Shown: positions 35,232-43,741 of the stretch, piece after piece
Numbering within the stretch: position 1 is the first letter of the stretch
How the letters are laid out: the number at the start of each line of letters is the position of its first letter
DNA from: Falsiroseomonas bella
Lineage (GTDB): Bacteria > Pseudomonadota > Alphaproteobacteria > Acetobacterales > Acetobacteraceae
Assembly (NCBI RefSeq): GCF_003173615.1
Contig: NZ_QGNA01000003.1
Span: forward strand, 682,001 to 746,000
Direction of reading: 5' to 3'
DNA length: 64,000 nucleotides
Notes under the pieces: model-generated
What the model was told of the DNA's origin: nothing
The model's database searches: none
Seen by the model: the letters and a program-made list of their open reading frames with translations, nothing else
Translations under genes and position numbers: made by a program

Positions 35232-36197
35232 CTACTCCTGCACCCGCGTCGCGCCGGCCATGGTGCCGATCTCGCGCATCGCCTTCTTCAGCGCCACCAG
35301 CCGCCGGTCGCGCGCGGCCATCAGCTGCTGCGTGTCGGTCCCCCACTCGTAGTAGCCCGCGCCCGTCATCACGCCGGTGCGCCCTTCCTCGATCAGCCTG
35401 TCCAGCGTCTCGCTGTTGTTGCGCGGCGGTGGCGGCTGGTAGGTGGCGTTGCGCAGCGCGTGCTGCAGCAGCGGCAGGCCGGTGAAGTCCGCCTTCGCCA
35501 TCACCGCGACGACGGGGATGCGCAGCGCAAGGCCATGCACCACCGCGGTGTCGATGTCCTCCGGCGTGCAGACGCCTTCGTCCAGCAGGCGATACACCTC
35601 GGCCGCGATGGCGGACTGGATGCGGTTCGCGATGTAGCCGGGGACGAATTTCTGCATCACCAGCGGCACCTTGCCCATCGCCGCGACCAGGTCGCTCGCC
35701 CAGGCGATGATCGCGGGATCGGTCTTCGGCCCGCCGACGATGTCCACAAGGTCCACCAGGTAGGGCGGCGTGTACCAGTGCATGACGAGCGACCGCGCCT
35801 GCCGCCGTTCCGGGATCAGTGGGAAGGGATCGAGATAGGAGGTGTTGGAGGCGATCACCGCGTCCATCGGCGCCAGCCGGTCGAGCTCCGTGAACAGCAG
35901 GCGCTTCGTCTCGGGGTTCTCGATGATCGCCTCGACGATCAGGTCGGCGCCTTCCACCGTCTCGGCCAGCATCGGCAGGCGCGTGACCTGCGCATGCAGC
36001 CACTCGGCCGTGCATTCCGCCGGCGCCTCCCCATGCGCGACGAGCGAGGCCAGCGCCGTTTCCATCAGCCCGCCGGCCTTGTCGAGCATGCTCATGGAGC
36101 TGTCGGTCAGGCGCACCTCATGCCCGCCCAGCGCATAGACCAGCGCGAGGGCATGGCCCATCGTGCCGGCGCCGATCACTGCGACCTTGATCGCCAT
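35232..36197 (-). CDS. 3-hydroxyacyl-CoA dehydrogenase-family (lambda-crystallin/L-gulonate dehydrogenase-type) enzyme
   Basis: The 321-residue protein starts MAIKVAVIGAGTMGHALALVY (NAD loop). It contains EGADLIVEAIIENPETKRLLF and HWYTPPYLVDLVDIVGG around the catalytic His, plus KFVPGYIANRIQSAI, the 3-hydroxyacyl-CoA dehydrogenase C-terminal linker. The sequence lacks a crotonase partner, so it may act on a free beta-hydroxy acid such as a gulonate, as lambda-crystallin relatives do. It lies five bases from the ThDP enzyme gene. Confidence 0.82.
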   Translation of the reverse strand: MAIKVAVIGAGTMGHALALVYALGGHEVRLTDSSMSMLDKAGGLMETALASLVAHGEAPAECTAEWLHAQVTRLPMLAETVEGADLIVEAIIENPETKRLLFTELDRLAPMDAVIASNTSYLDPFPLIPERRQARSLVMHWYTPPYLVDLVDIVGGPKTDPAIIAWASDLVAAMGKVPLVMQKFVPGYIANRIQSAIAAEVYRLLDEGVCTPEDIDTAVVHGLALRIPVVAVMAKADFTGLPLLQHALRNATYQPPPPRNNSETLDRLIEEGRTGVMTGAGYYEWGTDTQQLMAARDRRLVALKKAMREIGTMAGATRVQE

Positions 36198-36202
36198 GGT
36201 CT

Positions 36203-37870
36203 TCACCCTCCCGGGATGCTGGCCTCGGGGGCCCGCGATTCGATATCCGTGCGCACATCCAGCACGGTGGTCTCGTTGCGCGCCAGCGCCGCACGCAGCG
36301 CGGGCGCGATGTCGCCAGGGCGCTCCACCGTGACGCCGTGCAGGCCGAAGCCGCGCGCGATGGCGGCGAAATCCGCGCTCTCGCCGAAACGCAGGATCTC
36401 GGCCGCCGCATCGCTGTCGTTGCCGGCGACACGGCGCACATTGGGCCAGCCCTGGCCGAAGCCGCGGTTGTTGTTCACCACGACGACGACGGCGAGCCCG
36501 AGGCGCCGCGCCGTCTCCAGCTCCGGCATGTGGTAGTGGAACGCGCCGTCGCCACAGTAGCAGACCACGGGCCGGTCCGGCGCGGCGCATTTCGCGCCGA
36601 GCGCGGCGGGAAAGGCCCAGCCGAGCGAACCGGCCGCGCGCAGATACGCCTGGCTCGTGATCTCCACCAGCGTGCCGGTCCAGATCCCGGAATAGCCGGT
36701 GTCGGCCACCAGGATCGCATCCTCCGGCAGCGCGCGCGACAGTTCGGCGCAGAGCCGCGCCGGGTCGATCGGCACCGCCTCGCTCGCCAGGCGCGGCGCG
36801 ATCTCCGCGCGCCACTCGGCCAGCTGCGCCTGCGCATCCTGCAGGAAGCCAGGGTCGCGCGGCGCATCCGGCAGGGCGGCGGCGAGCGCGGCCAGCGCCG
36901 CGCGCGGATCGGCCAGCACGGCCACATCTGCGGGATAGCTGCGGTCGAACTCGGACGGATCGGCGTCGATCTGCACGACGGGCGTGCCCGCCGGCGGCAC
37001 GCGCCAGCCATGCGTCACCTGGTCGCCGCTGTCGCAGCCGACCAGCAGCAGCAGGTCGGCGCCGGCGGCGATGCGGTTGGCCGGCGGCGCGGAATAGCTG
37101 CCGACAACGCCGGCATGCAGCGGATGCGTCGTCGGCACCAGGCCGCGCGCGCCGAGCGTCGTCAGGATCGGCGCGGCCAGCTTCCCGGCCACGGCCAGCA
37201 GCTCCGCCCCGCAAGCCGACAGCGCCGCGCCGTCGCCCGCGATGATGGCGACGCGCCGCGCGCGGGCGAGAACGGCGGCCGCCTGCTCGATCGCCTGCGG
37301 ATCGGGCGCCGGGCGGAAGCGCGGCGCGGTCAGCGCGCCGAGTTCGGCGGGCGGCGCCGCCACCTGCCCCTGCTCGATCACCTCCGCCTGCAGTCCGGCG
37401 AGATCGAGATGCACCGGCCGCGCCGGCACGCTGACCGCGGCCGCCCAGGCCTGGCGCAGACGCTGCGGCAGTTCGTCGGCCGCCGCGACCTCGGCGGCGA
37501 ATTTCGTCACCGCCTGGAACAGCGGCGCATGCGCCACTTCCTGATAGGCGTTGCGGTGCTGATGCGCCGCCACCTTGCGCCCGGTCATCGCGATCACCGG
37601 CGCGCGCGCCAGGAAGGCGTCCTGCAGCCCGGCGGCGAGGTTCGCGGCACCCACCGACTGCGCCGCCACAACGCCGGGCCGCCCGCTGACCCGCGCATAG
37701 GCATCGGCCATGTAGACCGCCGCCTTCTCGGTATGCGCGAGCACCGGCTTCACGCCGAGGCGCGACAGCGCCAGCAGCGTCGGCCGCAGCACCGCATCCA
37801 CGAAGAACACATGGGTCTGGCCGGAGGCGGCAAGGCTACGCGCCAGCCATTCGGCGCCTGTGATGCTCAT
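36203..37870 (-). CDS. Thiamine diphosphate-dependent enzyme, acetolactate synthase-like
   Basis: The 555-residue protein has the two-domain ThDP plan. HTEKAAVYMADAYARVSGRPGV near residue 46 carries the catalytic Glu of the PYR domain. CYCGDGAFHYHMPELETARRL followed by VVVVNNN near residue 445 is the cofactor-binding PP domain. It resembles acetolactate synthase large subunits and benzoylformate-type decarboxylases but lacks a linked regulatory subunit. It heads a four-gene operon, so it probably decarboxylates or carboligates a 2-keto acid of a catabolic route. The substrate is unknown. Confidence 0.83.
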   Translation of the reverse strand: MSITGAEWLARSLAASGQTHVFFVDAVLRPTLLALSRLGVKPVLAHTEKAAVYMADAYARVSGRPGVVAAQSVGAANLAAGLQDAFLARAPVIAMTGRKVAAHQHRNAYQEVAHAPLFQAVTKFAAEVAAADELPQRLRQAWAAAVSVPARPVHLDLAGLQAEVIEQGQVAAPPAELGALTAPRFRPAPDPQAIEQAAAVLARARRVAIIAGDGAALSACGAELLAVAGKLAAPILTTLGARGLVPTTHPLHAGVVGSYSAPPANRIAAGADLLLLVGCDSGDQVTHGWRVPPAGTPVVQIDADPSEFDRSYPADVAVLADPRAALAALAAALPDAPRDPGFLQDAQAQLAEWRAEIAPRLASEAVPIDPARLCAELSRALPEDAILVADTGYSGIWTGTLVEITSQAYLRAAGSLGWAFPAALGAKCAAPDRPVVCYCGDGAFHYHMPELETARRLGLAVVVVVNNNRGFGQGWPNVRRVAGNDSDAAAEILRFGESADFAAIARGFGLHGVTVERPGDIAPALRAALARNETTVLDVRTDIESRAPEASIPGG

Positions 37871-37980
37871 GAGGTCGTCCCGCTCCCCGCCGCGCTGTGC
37901 GCTCCGCGGCCTTGGGCGCAAACCTGCCGGCTGGTCTGCGCGGAGACAAGCCGGCGCGCGCGCAAACTATCCGGCGCGGT

Positions 37981-38319
37981 TCAGCTACCGCGGTAGGTCG
38001 CGTAGCTCCAGGGGGAGCACAGCAGGGGCACGTGGTAGTGCCCCTGCCCTGCCTCCAGCTTCACCGCGATCGGCACGACATCGAGGAAGCCCTCGCCGCC
38101 GAAATACGCGCCGACGTCGAAGCGCAGCTCGTAGCGCCCGGCGACGAAGCTTTCGGGCGTCAGCAGCGGCGCGTCGGTGCGGCCATCGGCATTGGTCAGC
38201 CGCTCCGTCACCTTCGCCGCGCCGCCAGGCTCGATGCGCCAGAGCTCCACCTTCACGCCAGCGGCAGGCCTGCCGGCCGCCGTGTCGAGCACATGCGTGG
38301 TGAGAGCCGACGCCTTCAT
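37981..38319 (-). CDS. uraH: 5-hydroxyisourate hydrolase
   Basis: The 112-residue transthyretin-like enzyme hydrolyses 5-hydroxyisourate to OHCU in urate breakdown. Catalytic residues are visible: His9 in LTTHVLD, Arg47 in NADGRTDAPL, a His-x-His at 94-96 (GHYHVPLL) and the C-terminal YRGS tetrapeptide, which distinguishes the hydrolase from transthyretin. It overlaps the urate hydroxylase gene by ATGA (38316-38319), so the two steps are co-expressed. Confidence 0.95.
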   Translation of the reverse strand: MKASALTTHVLDTAAGRPAAGVKVELWRIEPGGAAKVTERLTNADGRTDAPLLTPESFVAGRYELRFDVGAYFGGEGFLDVVPIAVKLEAGQGHYHVPLLCSPWSYATYRGS

Positions 38320-39503
38320 TGGGCCGGCGCCCCAGCCGCGATCCAGGCGAGCAGCTTCGTCCGTTCCTCGGTGGTCAGTTCGGTGAGGTTTCCGGGCGGC
38401 ATCGCCTCGGTCTCGATCTGTTGCCGCATGGAAGCCGCCCAGCGGCGGATCTGCTGCGGTGTCTCGAGCATCACGCCCTTGGGTGCGGCGGCGATGCCCT
38501 CGAAGGTGGGGCGCGCGGCGTGGCAGGTGGCGCAGCGCGCGGCGGCGATGGCATGAACCTCGGCGATCGGCGGCACCTCGATGCCGGCGAGCGCCGGGTT
38601 CGGCGCCGGGCGCAGTGCGAACATCAGCCCGACCACCACCGCCGTCGCCGCCGCCGGCAGCACCAGCGGGTTCCGGCCCAGTTGGCGGGAGACGAAATAC
38701 TGCCGCACCAGGGCGCCGGCCAGCGCGACGGCCAGCAGGATCACCCAGTTCCAGTCATGGCTCCAGGTCATCGGGTAGTGCGGGCTGATCATCAGGAACA
38801 GCACCGGCAGCGTCAGGTAGGTGTTGTGGACGCTGCGCTGCTTGCCCCAGCGGCCGTATTTCGGGTCGGGCTCGCGGCCGGCCTGCATCGCCGCGACCAT
38901 CTTCCGCTGGCCCGGGATGATCACCATGGCGACGTTGGCCACCATGATCGTGCCCGTCATCGCGCCCACCTGCAGGAAGGCGCCGCGGCCGCTGAAGACG
39001 TGGCAGGCGACGAAGGCGGTCACGACGAGCAGCGCCACCATCGCGACGGAAAGCTTGGTCTCGTCCTCGCCGAACTTCGACCGGCAGAGCAGGTCGTAGA
39101 CCACCCAGCCGCCTACAAGCATGACCGCGCTCAGCAGCACGGCCAGCCAGGGCGGCATGTCCAGCACCGCCGGGTCCACCAGGTAGGTCGAGGCATTCGC
39201 CCAGTAGATCAGCACGAACAGCGAGAAGCCGCTGATCCAGGTCCAGTAGGCCTCCCATTTGAACCAGTGCAGCTTCTCCGGCAGCACCGCGGGCGCCACG
39301 GCGTATTTCTGCTTGTGGTAGAAGCCGCCGCCATGGATGGACCATTGCTCGCCCTTGACGCGCGGGTTGCCGTCCCGCGGCGGGTCGAGCTGGTTGTCCA
39401 GGCCGATGAAGTAGAAGCTGGTGCCGATCCAGGCGATGCCGGCGATCAGGTGCAGCCAGCGGATCAGCAGGTTGGCCCATTCGGCCAGGTAGGCGAGGTC
39501 CAT
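38316..39503 (-). CDS. puuD: Membrane-bound urate hydroxylase (PuuD-type) with C-terminal cytochrome c
   Basis: The 395-residue protein has about eight membrane helices in the N-terminal 300 residues, including WLHLIAGIAWIGTSFYFIGLDN and HGGGFYHKQKY, the PuuD signature. The C-terminal 75 residues form a c-type cytochrome with heme motif CATCH (324-328) and a Met in EAMPPGN as likely sixth ligand. PuuD oxidises urate to 5-hydroxyisourate and passes electrons to the respiratory chain rather than making peroxide. ATG 39503 fits the first helix. The product goes directly to UraH. Confidence 0.93.
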   Translation of the reverse strand: MDLAYLAEWANLLIRWLHLIAGIAWIGTSFYFIGLDNQLDPPRDGNPRVKGEQWSIHGGGFYHKQKYAVAPAVLPEKLHWFKWEAYWTWISGFSLFVLIYWANASTYLVDPAVLDMPPWLAVLLSAVMLVGGWVVYDLLCRSKFGEDETKLSVAMVALLVVTAFVACHVFSGRGAFLQVGAMTGTIMVANVAMVIIPGQRKMVAAMQAGREPDPKYGRWGKQRSVHNTYLTLPVLFLMISPHYPMTWSHDWNWVILLAVALAGALVRQYFVSRQLGRNPLVLPAAATAVVVGLMFALRPAPNPALAGIEVPPIAEVHAIAAARCATCHAARPTFEGIAAAPKGVMLETPQQIRRWAASMRQQIETEAMPPGNLTELTTEERTKLLAWIAAGAPAQ

Positions 39504-39652
39504 CCGAATCCCGGTCCTTCGGCGCGTTGCGGCGCCTGTGCGGTGCAACAATCGCGCCGCCGACAGGGCCGGGCAAGCCTTGGCCACATCTTCCGCAGGG
39601 CGCCCGCGCCGCCTAGTTTCCTGGCAGCGAAAGGCCGGGAAAGGATCAGGGC

Positions 39653-40846
39653 ATGGCGGAACCGCGCGTCCTCATCGCGGGGGCCGGGCCGGCGGGGCTG
39701 ACGGCGGCGCTGTTCCTGGCGCGTGCCGGCGTGCCCGTGCGCGTGCTGGAACGCCACACCGAGCCCTTCGAGGATCCCCGCGCCGCCACCATCCATCCGC
39801 CCACGATGGAGATGTATGCCGAGGCCGGCGTCACCGCGGACCTGCTGGCGCAGGGCATCCGCGCGCCCGTCTGGCAGTTCCGCGGCCGGGCGGAGGGGGT
39901 GGTGGCGGAGTTCGACCTTTCCATCCTGTCGGACGTCACGCCCTACCCGTTCCGCCTGCAATGCGAGCAGCACAAGCTCTGCCGCATCCTGCTGGCGCAT
40001 CTGTCCCGGCATCCGCATGCCGAGATCCGCTGGGGCGTGGAGGTCGAGGGCGCCGTGCAGGACGCCGCAGGCGTCACCGTCACCACGACGCAGGGCGAGA
40101 CGCAACGCGCCGACTTCCTGATCGGCGCCGATGGCGGGCGCAGCAACGTAAGAAAGTCGCAGGGCATCGGCTTCGAGGGCTTCACCTGGCCCGAGCGCTT
40201 CCTGGTGATCACGACGCCGGAGGACATGGGCGCGAAGGGCTACGCCATCTCCTCCTACGTCTCCGATCCGGTGACCTGGTGCGCGATGTTCAAGGTGCCG
40301 GCGAAGGGCCCGCCGGGCCTCTGGCGCATCGTCTTCCCGACAGACCCGGAGGCGGACGAAGCCGGGCTGCTCGACCGCGCCGCGGCGCGCGAGCGGGTGC
40401 GCGCGCTGATCCCCCAGCAAGGCGCCTTCGAGGTGGTGCACACCAACCTCTACGCCGTGCACCAGCGCGTCGCCGCCACCTTCCGCAAGGGCCGCGTGCT
40501 GCTGGCGGGCGACGCGGCGCATGTGAACAACCCGCTCGGCGGGATGGGGATGAATTTCGGCATCCATGACGCGATCCTCGCCGCCGAGCGCATCGCCGCG
40601 GTCCTTGATGGCGGCAGCGACGACCTGCTCGACCGCTACGACCGGCAGCGGCGGCATGTGGCCGAGGCCTTCCTGCAGGCCATGACCATCGCCAACAAGA
40701 AGACGCTGGAGGAGAAGGACCCGGCGAAGCGCGCAGCGCGGCTGGATGAGCTGCGCGCGACGGCGGCGGACCCGGCGAAGGCGCGCGCGCATCTGCTGCG
40801 GACCAGCATGATCGAGGGGGTGCGCGCCGCGGCGGCGGTGGCGTGA
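39653..40846 (+). CDS. FAD-dependent monooxygenase (class A flavoprotein hydroxylase)
   Basis: The 397-residue protein has VLIAGAGPAGLTAALFLARAG (FAD), FLIGADGGRSNVR (DG motif) and VLLAGDAAHVNNPLGGMGMNFGIHDA (GD motif). RAATIHPPTMEMYAEAG places it with the MhpA/phenol hydroxylase-like branch. It should hydroxylate a phenol- or heteroaromatic-type substrate with NAD(P)H. It is divergent from puuD across about 150 bases. A role beside urate metabolism (as HpxO-type enzymes have) is possible, but the sequence branch fits aromatic hydroxylation better. Confidence 0.82.
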   Translation: MAEPRVLIAGAGPAGLTAALFLARAGVPVRVLERHTEPFEDPRAATIHPPTMEMYAEAGVTADLLAQGIRAPVWQFRGRAEGVVAEFDLSILSDVTPYPFRLQCEQHKLCRILLAHLSRHPHAEIRWGVEVEGAVQDAAGVTVTTTQGETQRADFLIGADGGRSNVRKSQGIGFEGFTWPERFLVITTPEDMGAKGYAISSYVSDPVTWCAMFKVPAKGPPGLWRIVFPTDPEADEAGLLDRAAARERVRALIPQQGAFEVVHTNLYAVHQRVAATFRKGRVLLAGDAAHVNNPLGGMGMNFGIHDAILAAERIAAVLDGGSDDLLDRYDRQRRHVAEAFLQAMTIANKKTLEEKDPAKRAARLDELRATAADPAKARAHLLRTSMIEGVRAAAAVA

Positions 40847-40873
40847 CGGTGGAGGGTCGGTAGGGTCGGTCGT

Positions 40874-40911
40874 GCCCCCACCCCGGCCCTCCCCCGCACA
40901 GCGGGGGAGGG
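40874..40911 (-). repeat. Dispersed GC-rich palindromic repeat, copy B
   Basis: The same 11-bp arms as copy A (CCCTCCCCCGC and GCGGGGGAGGG, loop ACA) lie between two convergent genes, with the tail reading GGGTGGGGGC on the minus strand. Together with 21456-21492 this shows an interspersed repeat family. It probably doubles as a bidirectional terminator here. Confidence 0.75.
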
Positions 40912-40921
40912 AGAGACAGCC

Positions 40922-41893
40922 TTACTGGAAGCGGATCCCCGCCACCCGCACCACCTCGTTCCAGCGCGCCACATCTGCCTTCAGCCGCGCGGCGAAGGCA
41001 TCCGGCCCCTCGCCGAGCGGATCGGCGCCGATCCTGTCCATGCGCGCCCGCACATCGGGCCGCTTCAGCGCCTCCGCGATGACGCCGGAAATCCGCGCGA
41101 CGATGGGCGCGGGCATGCCCTTCGGCCCCATCAGCCCGTTCCAGGTGATCGTCTCGAAGCCCGGCAACTGCTCGGCGATCGCCGGCACGCCCGGCAGTTG
41201 CGGGCTGCGCTGCAGGCCGGAGACGCCATGCAGCCGCACCGCCGGGTTCTGCGCATGCGGCACGGCCTCCGACAGGTTGGCGAACATCATCGGCGCATTC
41301 CCCGCCAGCACATCGGCCAGCGCGGGCGCGCCGCCGCGATAGGGCACGTGCTCGGCCTGCACGCCGATGCGCTGCAGCAGCAACGCCATCGACAGATGCT
41401 GGAAGCTGCCCACGCCGCCCGAGGCATACACGAAGCGGCCCGATCGCGCCTTCATCCATGCCAGCAGCGCGGCGAGGTCCGCGGCCTCCACGCTGCGATG
41501 GGTCATCAGCACGAAGGGATTGGTGCCGAGGTTCACGATCGGCGTGACATCGGCCACCGGATCGAAGCGCGGCGGCTGCGCCATCGCCGCCGGCGCCACC
41601 GCCAGCACGGCGACGGCCATCATCATCAGCGTGTAGCCGTCCGGAGCGGCGCGCACCATCTGCTCGGCCGCCAGCAGCCCGCCCGCGCCGGTGCGGTTCT
41701 CCACGACGAAGCTCGATCCCGGCAGCGCCTCCTGCAACAGGTCGGCGGCGAGCCGCGCGAGACCATCCGTGTTCCCGCCGGGCGCGAAGGGCACCAGGAT
41801 GCGCACCGGCCGTTCGGGCCAGGATTGCGCGGCGGCGCCCCCGGGCATGGCAAGCAGGGCGGGCGCGGCGAGCAGGGCGCGGCGGCGGATCAT
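40922..41893 (-). CDS. Bug/TctC-family periplasmic solute receptor (4)
   Basis: The 323-residue protein has a signal peptide (MIRRRALLAAPALLAMPGGA, cut after AAQSW). It then reads VRILVPFAPGGNTDGLARL, VVENRTGAGGLLAAEQ and EHVPYRGGAPALADVL. It shows the usual Bug length. It is convergent with the flavin monooxygenase, with repeat copy B between, and divergent from the exported unknown protein. No transport subunits are nearby. Confidence 0.9.
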   Translation of the reverse strand: MIRRRALLAAPALLAMPGGAAAQSWPERPVRILVPFAPGGNTDGLARLAADLLQEALPGSSFVVENRTGAGGLLAAEQMVRAAPDGYTLMMMAVAVLAVAPAAMAQPPRFDPVADVTPIVNLGTNPFVLMTHRSVEAADLAALLAWMKARSGRFVYASGGVGSFQHLSMALLLQRIGVQAEHVPYRGGAPALADVLAGNAPMMFANLSEAVPHAQNPAVRLHGVSGLQRSPQLPGVPAIAEQLPGFETITWNGLMGPKGMPAPIVARISGVIAEALKRPDVRARMDRIGADPLGEGPDAFAARLKADVARWNEVVRVAGIRFQ

Positions 41894-42016
41894 GCGTTCA
41901 TCTCCCGGTCGTTTCCGCAGGCTAGCAAGCCGCGGCGCGGAGGGAAGCGCCATCGCGTTGGACGGACCGCGCCGCGCGCCCTACTCTGCCCGCCAAGCAA
42001 GCACATGGAGCCCGGA

Positions 42017-43681
42017 ATGCGTCATCGCCTCCCTGCCTACGCCCTCGGCGGCGTGCTGCTCGTCGCCGGCGCCGCGGCGCTTGCGCAGGCGGAAGCGGAG
42101 CGCCGGCTGGACGCGGCGATCGAGCGTCTGCGCGCGGCCCTGCCGCCGGAGATGCGGCTCGAGATCGGCGGGCGGCAGGTGGACCCGGTGACCGGCCGCG
42201 CCACCCTCTCCGGCGTGGTGCTGACCGACGGCAAGGGCCGGCTCGAGGTGCCGGAGCTGCGCCTGGCCGATGTCACGGAGACGCGGCTCGGCCGCGCCGA
42301 GGCGCTGCGCGTCACGCTCCGCACGCCGGAGGGCGGCACGGGCGAGGTCGCGCGCCTGCTGGTCGCCGGGCTGCCCGTGCCGGTGGAGGGCAAGTCGCTC
42401 AACCTGCAGAACATCACGCTCGACGCGCTGGAGGTCGAGGCGGCGCGCATCCAGGACCCGGCCCAGGGCGCCGTCAGCCTCGAACGGCTCACGCTGCGCG
42501 AGCTGCGCCCCGACGGCGTCGCCTCCGCCGCCGCCAGCGGCTTCGCCTTCCGCGGCACGCAGCAGGACCCGCAGGAAGCAAGGCTCGGCCGCATCGAGCT
42601 GGAGGCGGTGACGCTGCCGGTCGACAATGCCGACTTCGCCCCCCAGAAGTTCCGCGCGGGCCGCATCCTGATCCAGGGGGCGCAGCTGCGCGACCCCACC
42701 GATGGCGTGACGCTCGGGCTGCGGGAAGCGAGCCTGCGCGACTGGACGCCGGGCAACGCCATGACCCTGGCCCTGCAGGGGCTGCAGGTCGCCGCTCCGG
42801 CCACCGGCTACGGCCAGATCGAGATGAGCCTCGGCCGCCTGGACGTGTCCGGCGTGGATGCCGCGGGCACGGTGGATGCGGTGATCGGCGGCCTGCAGGT
42901 GCCCGATCCCATGGCCGGCACGCCGCAGCGCCTCAGCCTGGAGGGCCTCGACGCGCGCTGGGACGGGCAGCCGGTCTTCGCGCTCGGCCGGCTGCTGAGC
43001 GAGGCCTCGCTGGAGAACGGCGTGGCGCGCGGCAGCATGGCGGCGGAAGGGCTGCGCATCATCCCGCCGCGCGGCTATGCTGACTGGCTGGAGATGCTCG
43101 GCTACCAGGAGATCGCGGGCGGCCTCGAGATCCGCGGCAGCGTGCCGCGCGAAGGCGGGCGGATGGAGATCGCGCCGATCCGCGTCAGCTGGGACCAGGC
43201 CGCGACGCTCGGCATCGAGGCGCAGGTGGACGGCGCGCCCCCGGCGCCGGAGGCCGGCACCGCCATGGACCCGGCCGAGACCGCCATGCAGTTCGCCGCG
43301 GCGCAGCTGGCAGGGCTGAGCCTCTCGCTGCGCGACCACGGGCTGCTCGGCCGCGTGCTGACCGTGCAGGCGCGGCAGCAGCGGATGCCGGAAGCGCGGC
43401 TGCGCGAGCAATGGGCGCAGATGGCGCTGGCCATGCCGATGCCGGGCTCCCCGCCCCCCGGCCGGCGCGGCGCCGCGCCGCAGGCCAAGGGCGCGCCCCA
43501 GGCCGCGCAGGATCCGATGGCGCCGATCCGCCAGGCCGTCGCCAGCTTCATCCGCCAGCCCGGCACGCTGGAGATCACCGTCCGCCCGCCCAAGCCCGTC
43601 GCCTTCGGCGAGATCTCGGCCATGGGCGGCGATCCGGCGCAGGCGATCGCGCGGCTCGGGATCAGCGTGGTGGCGCGCTGA
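42017..43681 (+). CDS. Exported protein of unknown function, 554 residues
   Basis: The protein starts MRHRLPAYALGGVLLVAGAAALAQA, a signal or N-terminal membrane anchor; ATG 42017 is preferred because GGAG lies just before it. The rest is long beta-rich repeats with alternating LRL/LEV stretches (for example LNLQNITLDALEVEAARI and TLALQGLQVAAP), reminiscent of the AsmA/DUF945-like outer-envelope families. A Pro/Ala/Gln-rich segment near residues 465-500 precedes the C-terminal strand. I do not assign a function. Confidence 0.62.
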   Translation: MRHRLPAYALGGVLLVAGAAALAQAEAERRLDAAIERLRAALPPEMRLEIGGRQVDPVTGRATLSGVVLTDGKGRLEVPELRLADVTETRLGRAEALRVTLRTPEGGTGEVARLLVAGLPVPVEGKSLNLQNITLDALEVEAARIQDPAQGAVSLERLTLRELRPDGVASAAASGFAFRGTQQDPQEARLGRIELEAVTLPVDNADFAPQKFRAGRILIQGAQLRDPTDGVTLGLREASLRDWTPGNAMTLALQGLQVAAPATGYGQIEMSLGRLDVSGVDAAGTVDAVIGGLQVPDPMAGTPQRLSLEGLDARWDGQPVFALGRLLSEASLENGVARGSMAAEGLRIIPPRGYADWLEMLGYQEIAGGLEIRGSVPREGGRMEIAPIRVSWDQAATLGIEAQVDGAPPAPEAGTAMDPAETAMQFAAAQLAGLSLSLRDHGLLGRVLTVQARQQRMPEARLREQWAQMALAMPMPGSPPPGRRGAAPQAKGAPQAAQDPMAPIRQAVASFIRQPGTLEITVRPPKPVAFGEISAMGGDPAQAIARLGISVVAR

Positions 43682-43741
43682 ACGCCCCCGCTTGATCGGA
43701 CGCCCCGCGGCGTGCAGTTGGGCGCCGCTGGGGAGAGAGGC

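Noticed and set aside
36198-37214. Apparent fusion of the hydroxyacyl-CoA dehydrogenase-like frame with upstream sequence
   Set aside because: The upstream part reads through the ThDP gene out of its true frame. The dehydrogenase starts at ATG 36197 with MAIKVAVIGAGTMG.
39653-40846. Assignment as FAD-dependent urate hydroxylase (HpxO)
   Set aside because: Although next to puuD, the RAATIHPPTMEMYAEAG region and overall pattern fit phenol/MhpA-type hydroxylases better, and PuuD already supplies the urate step.
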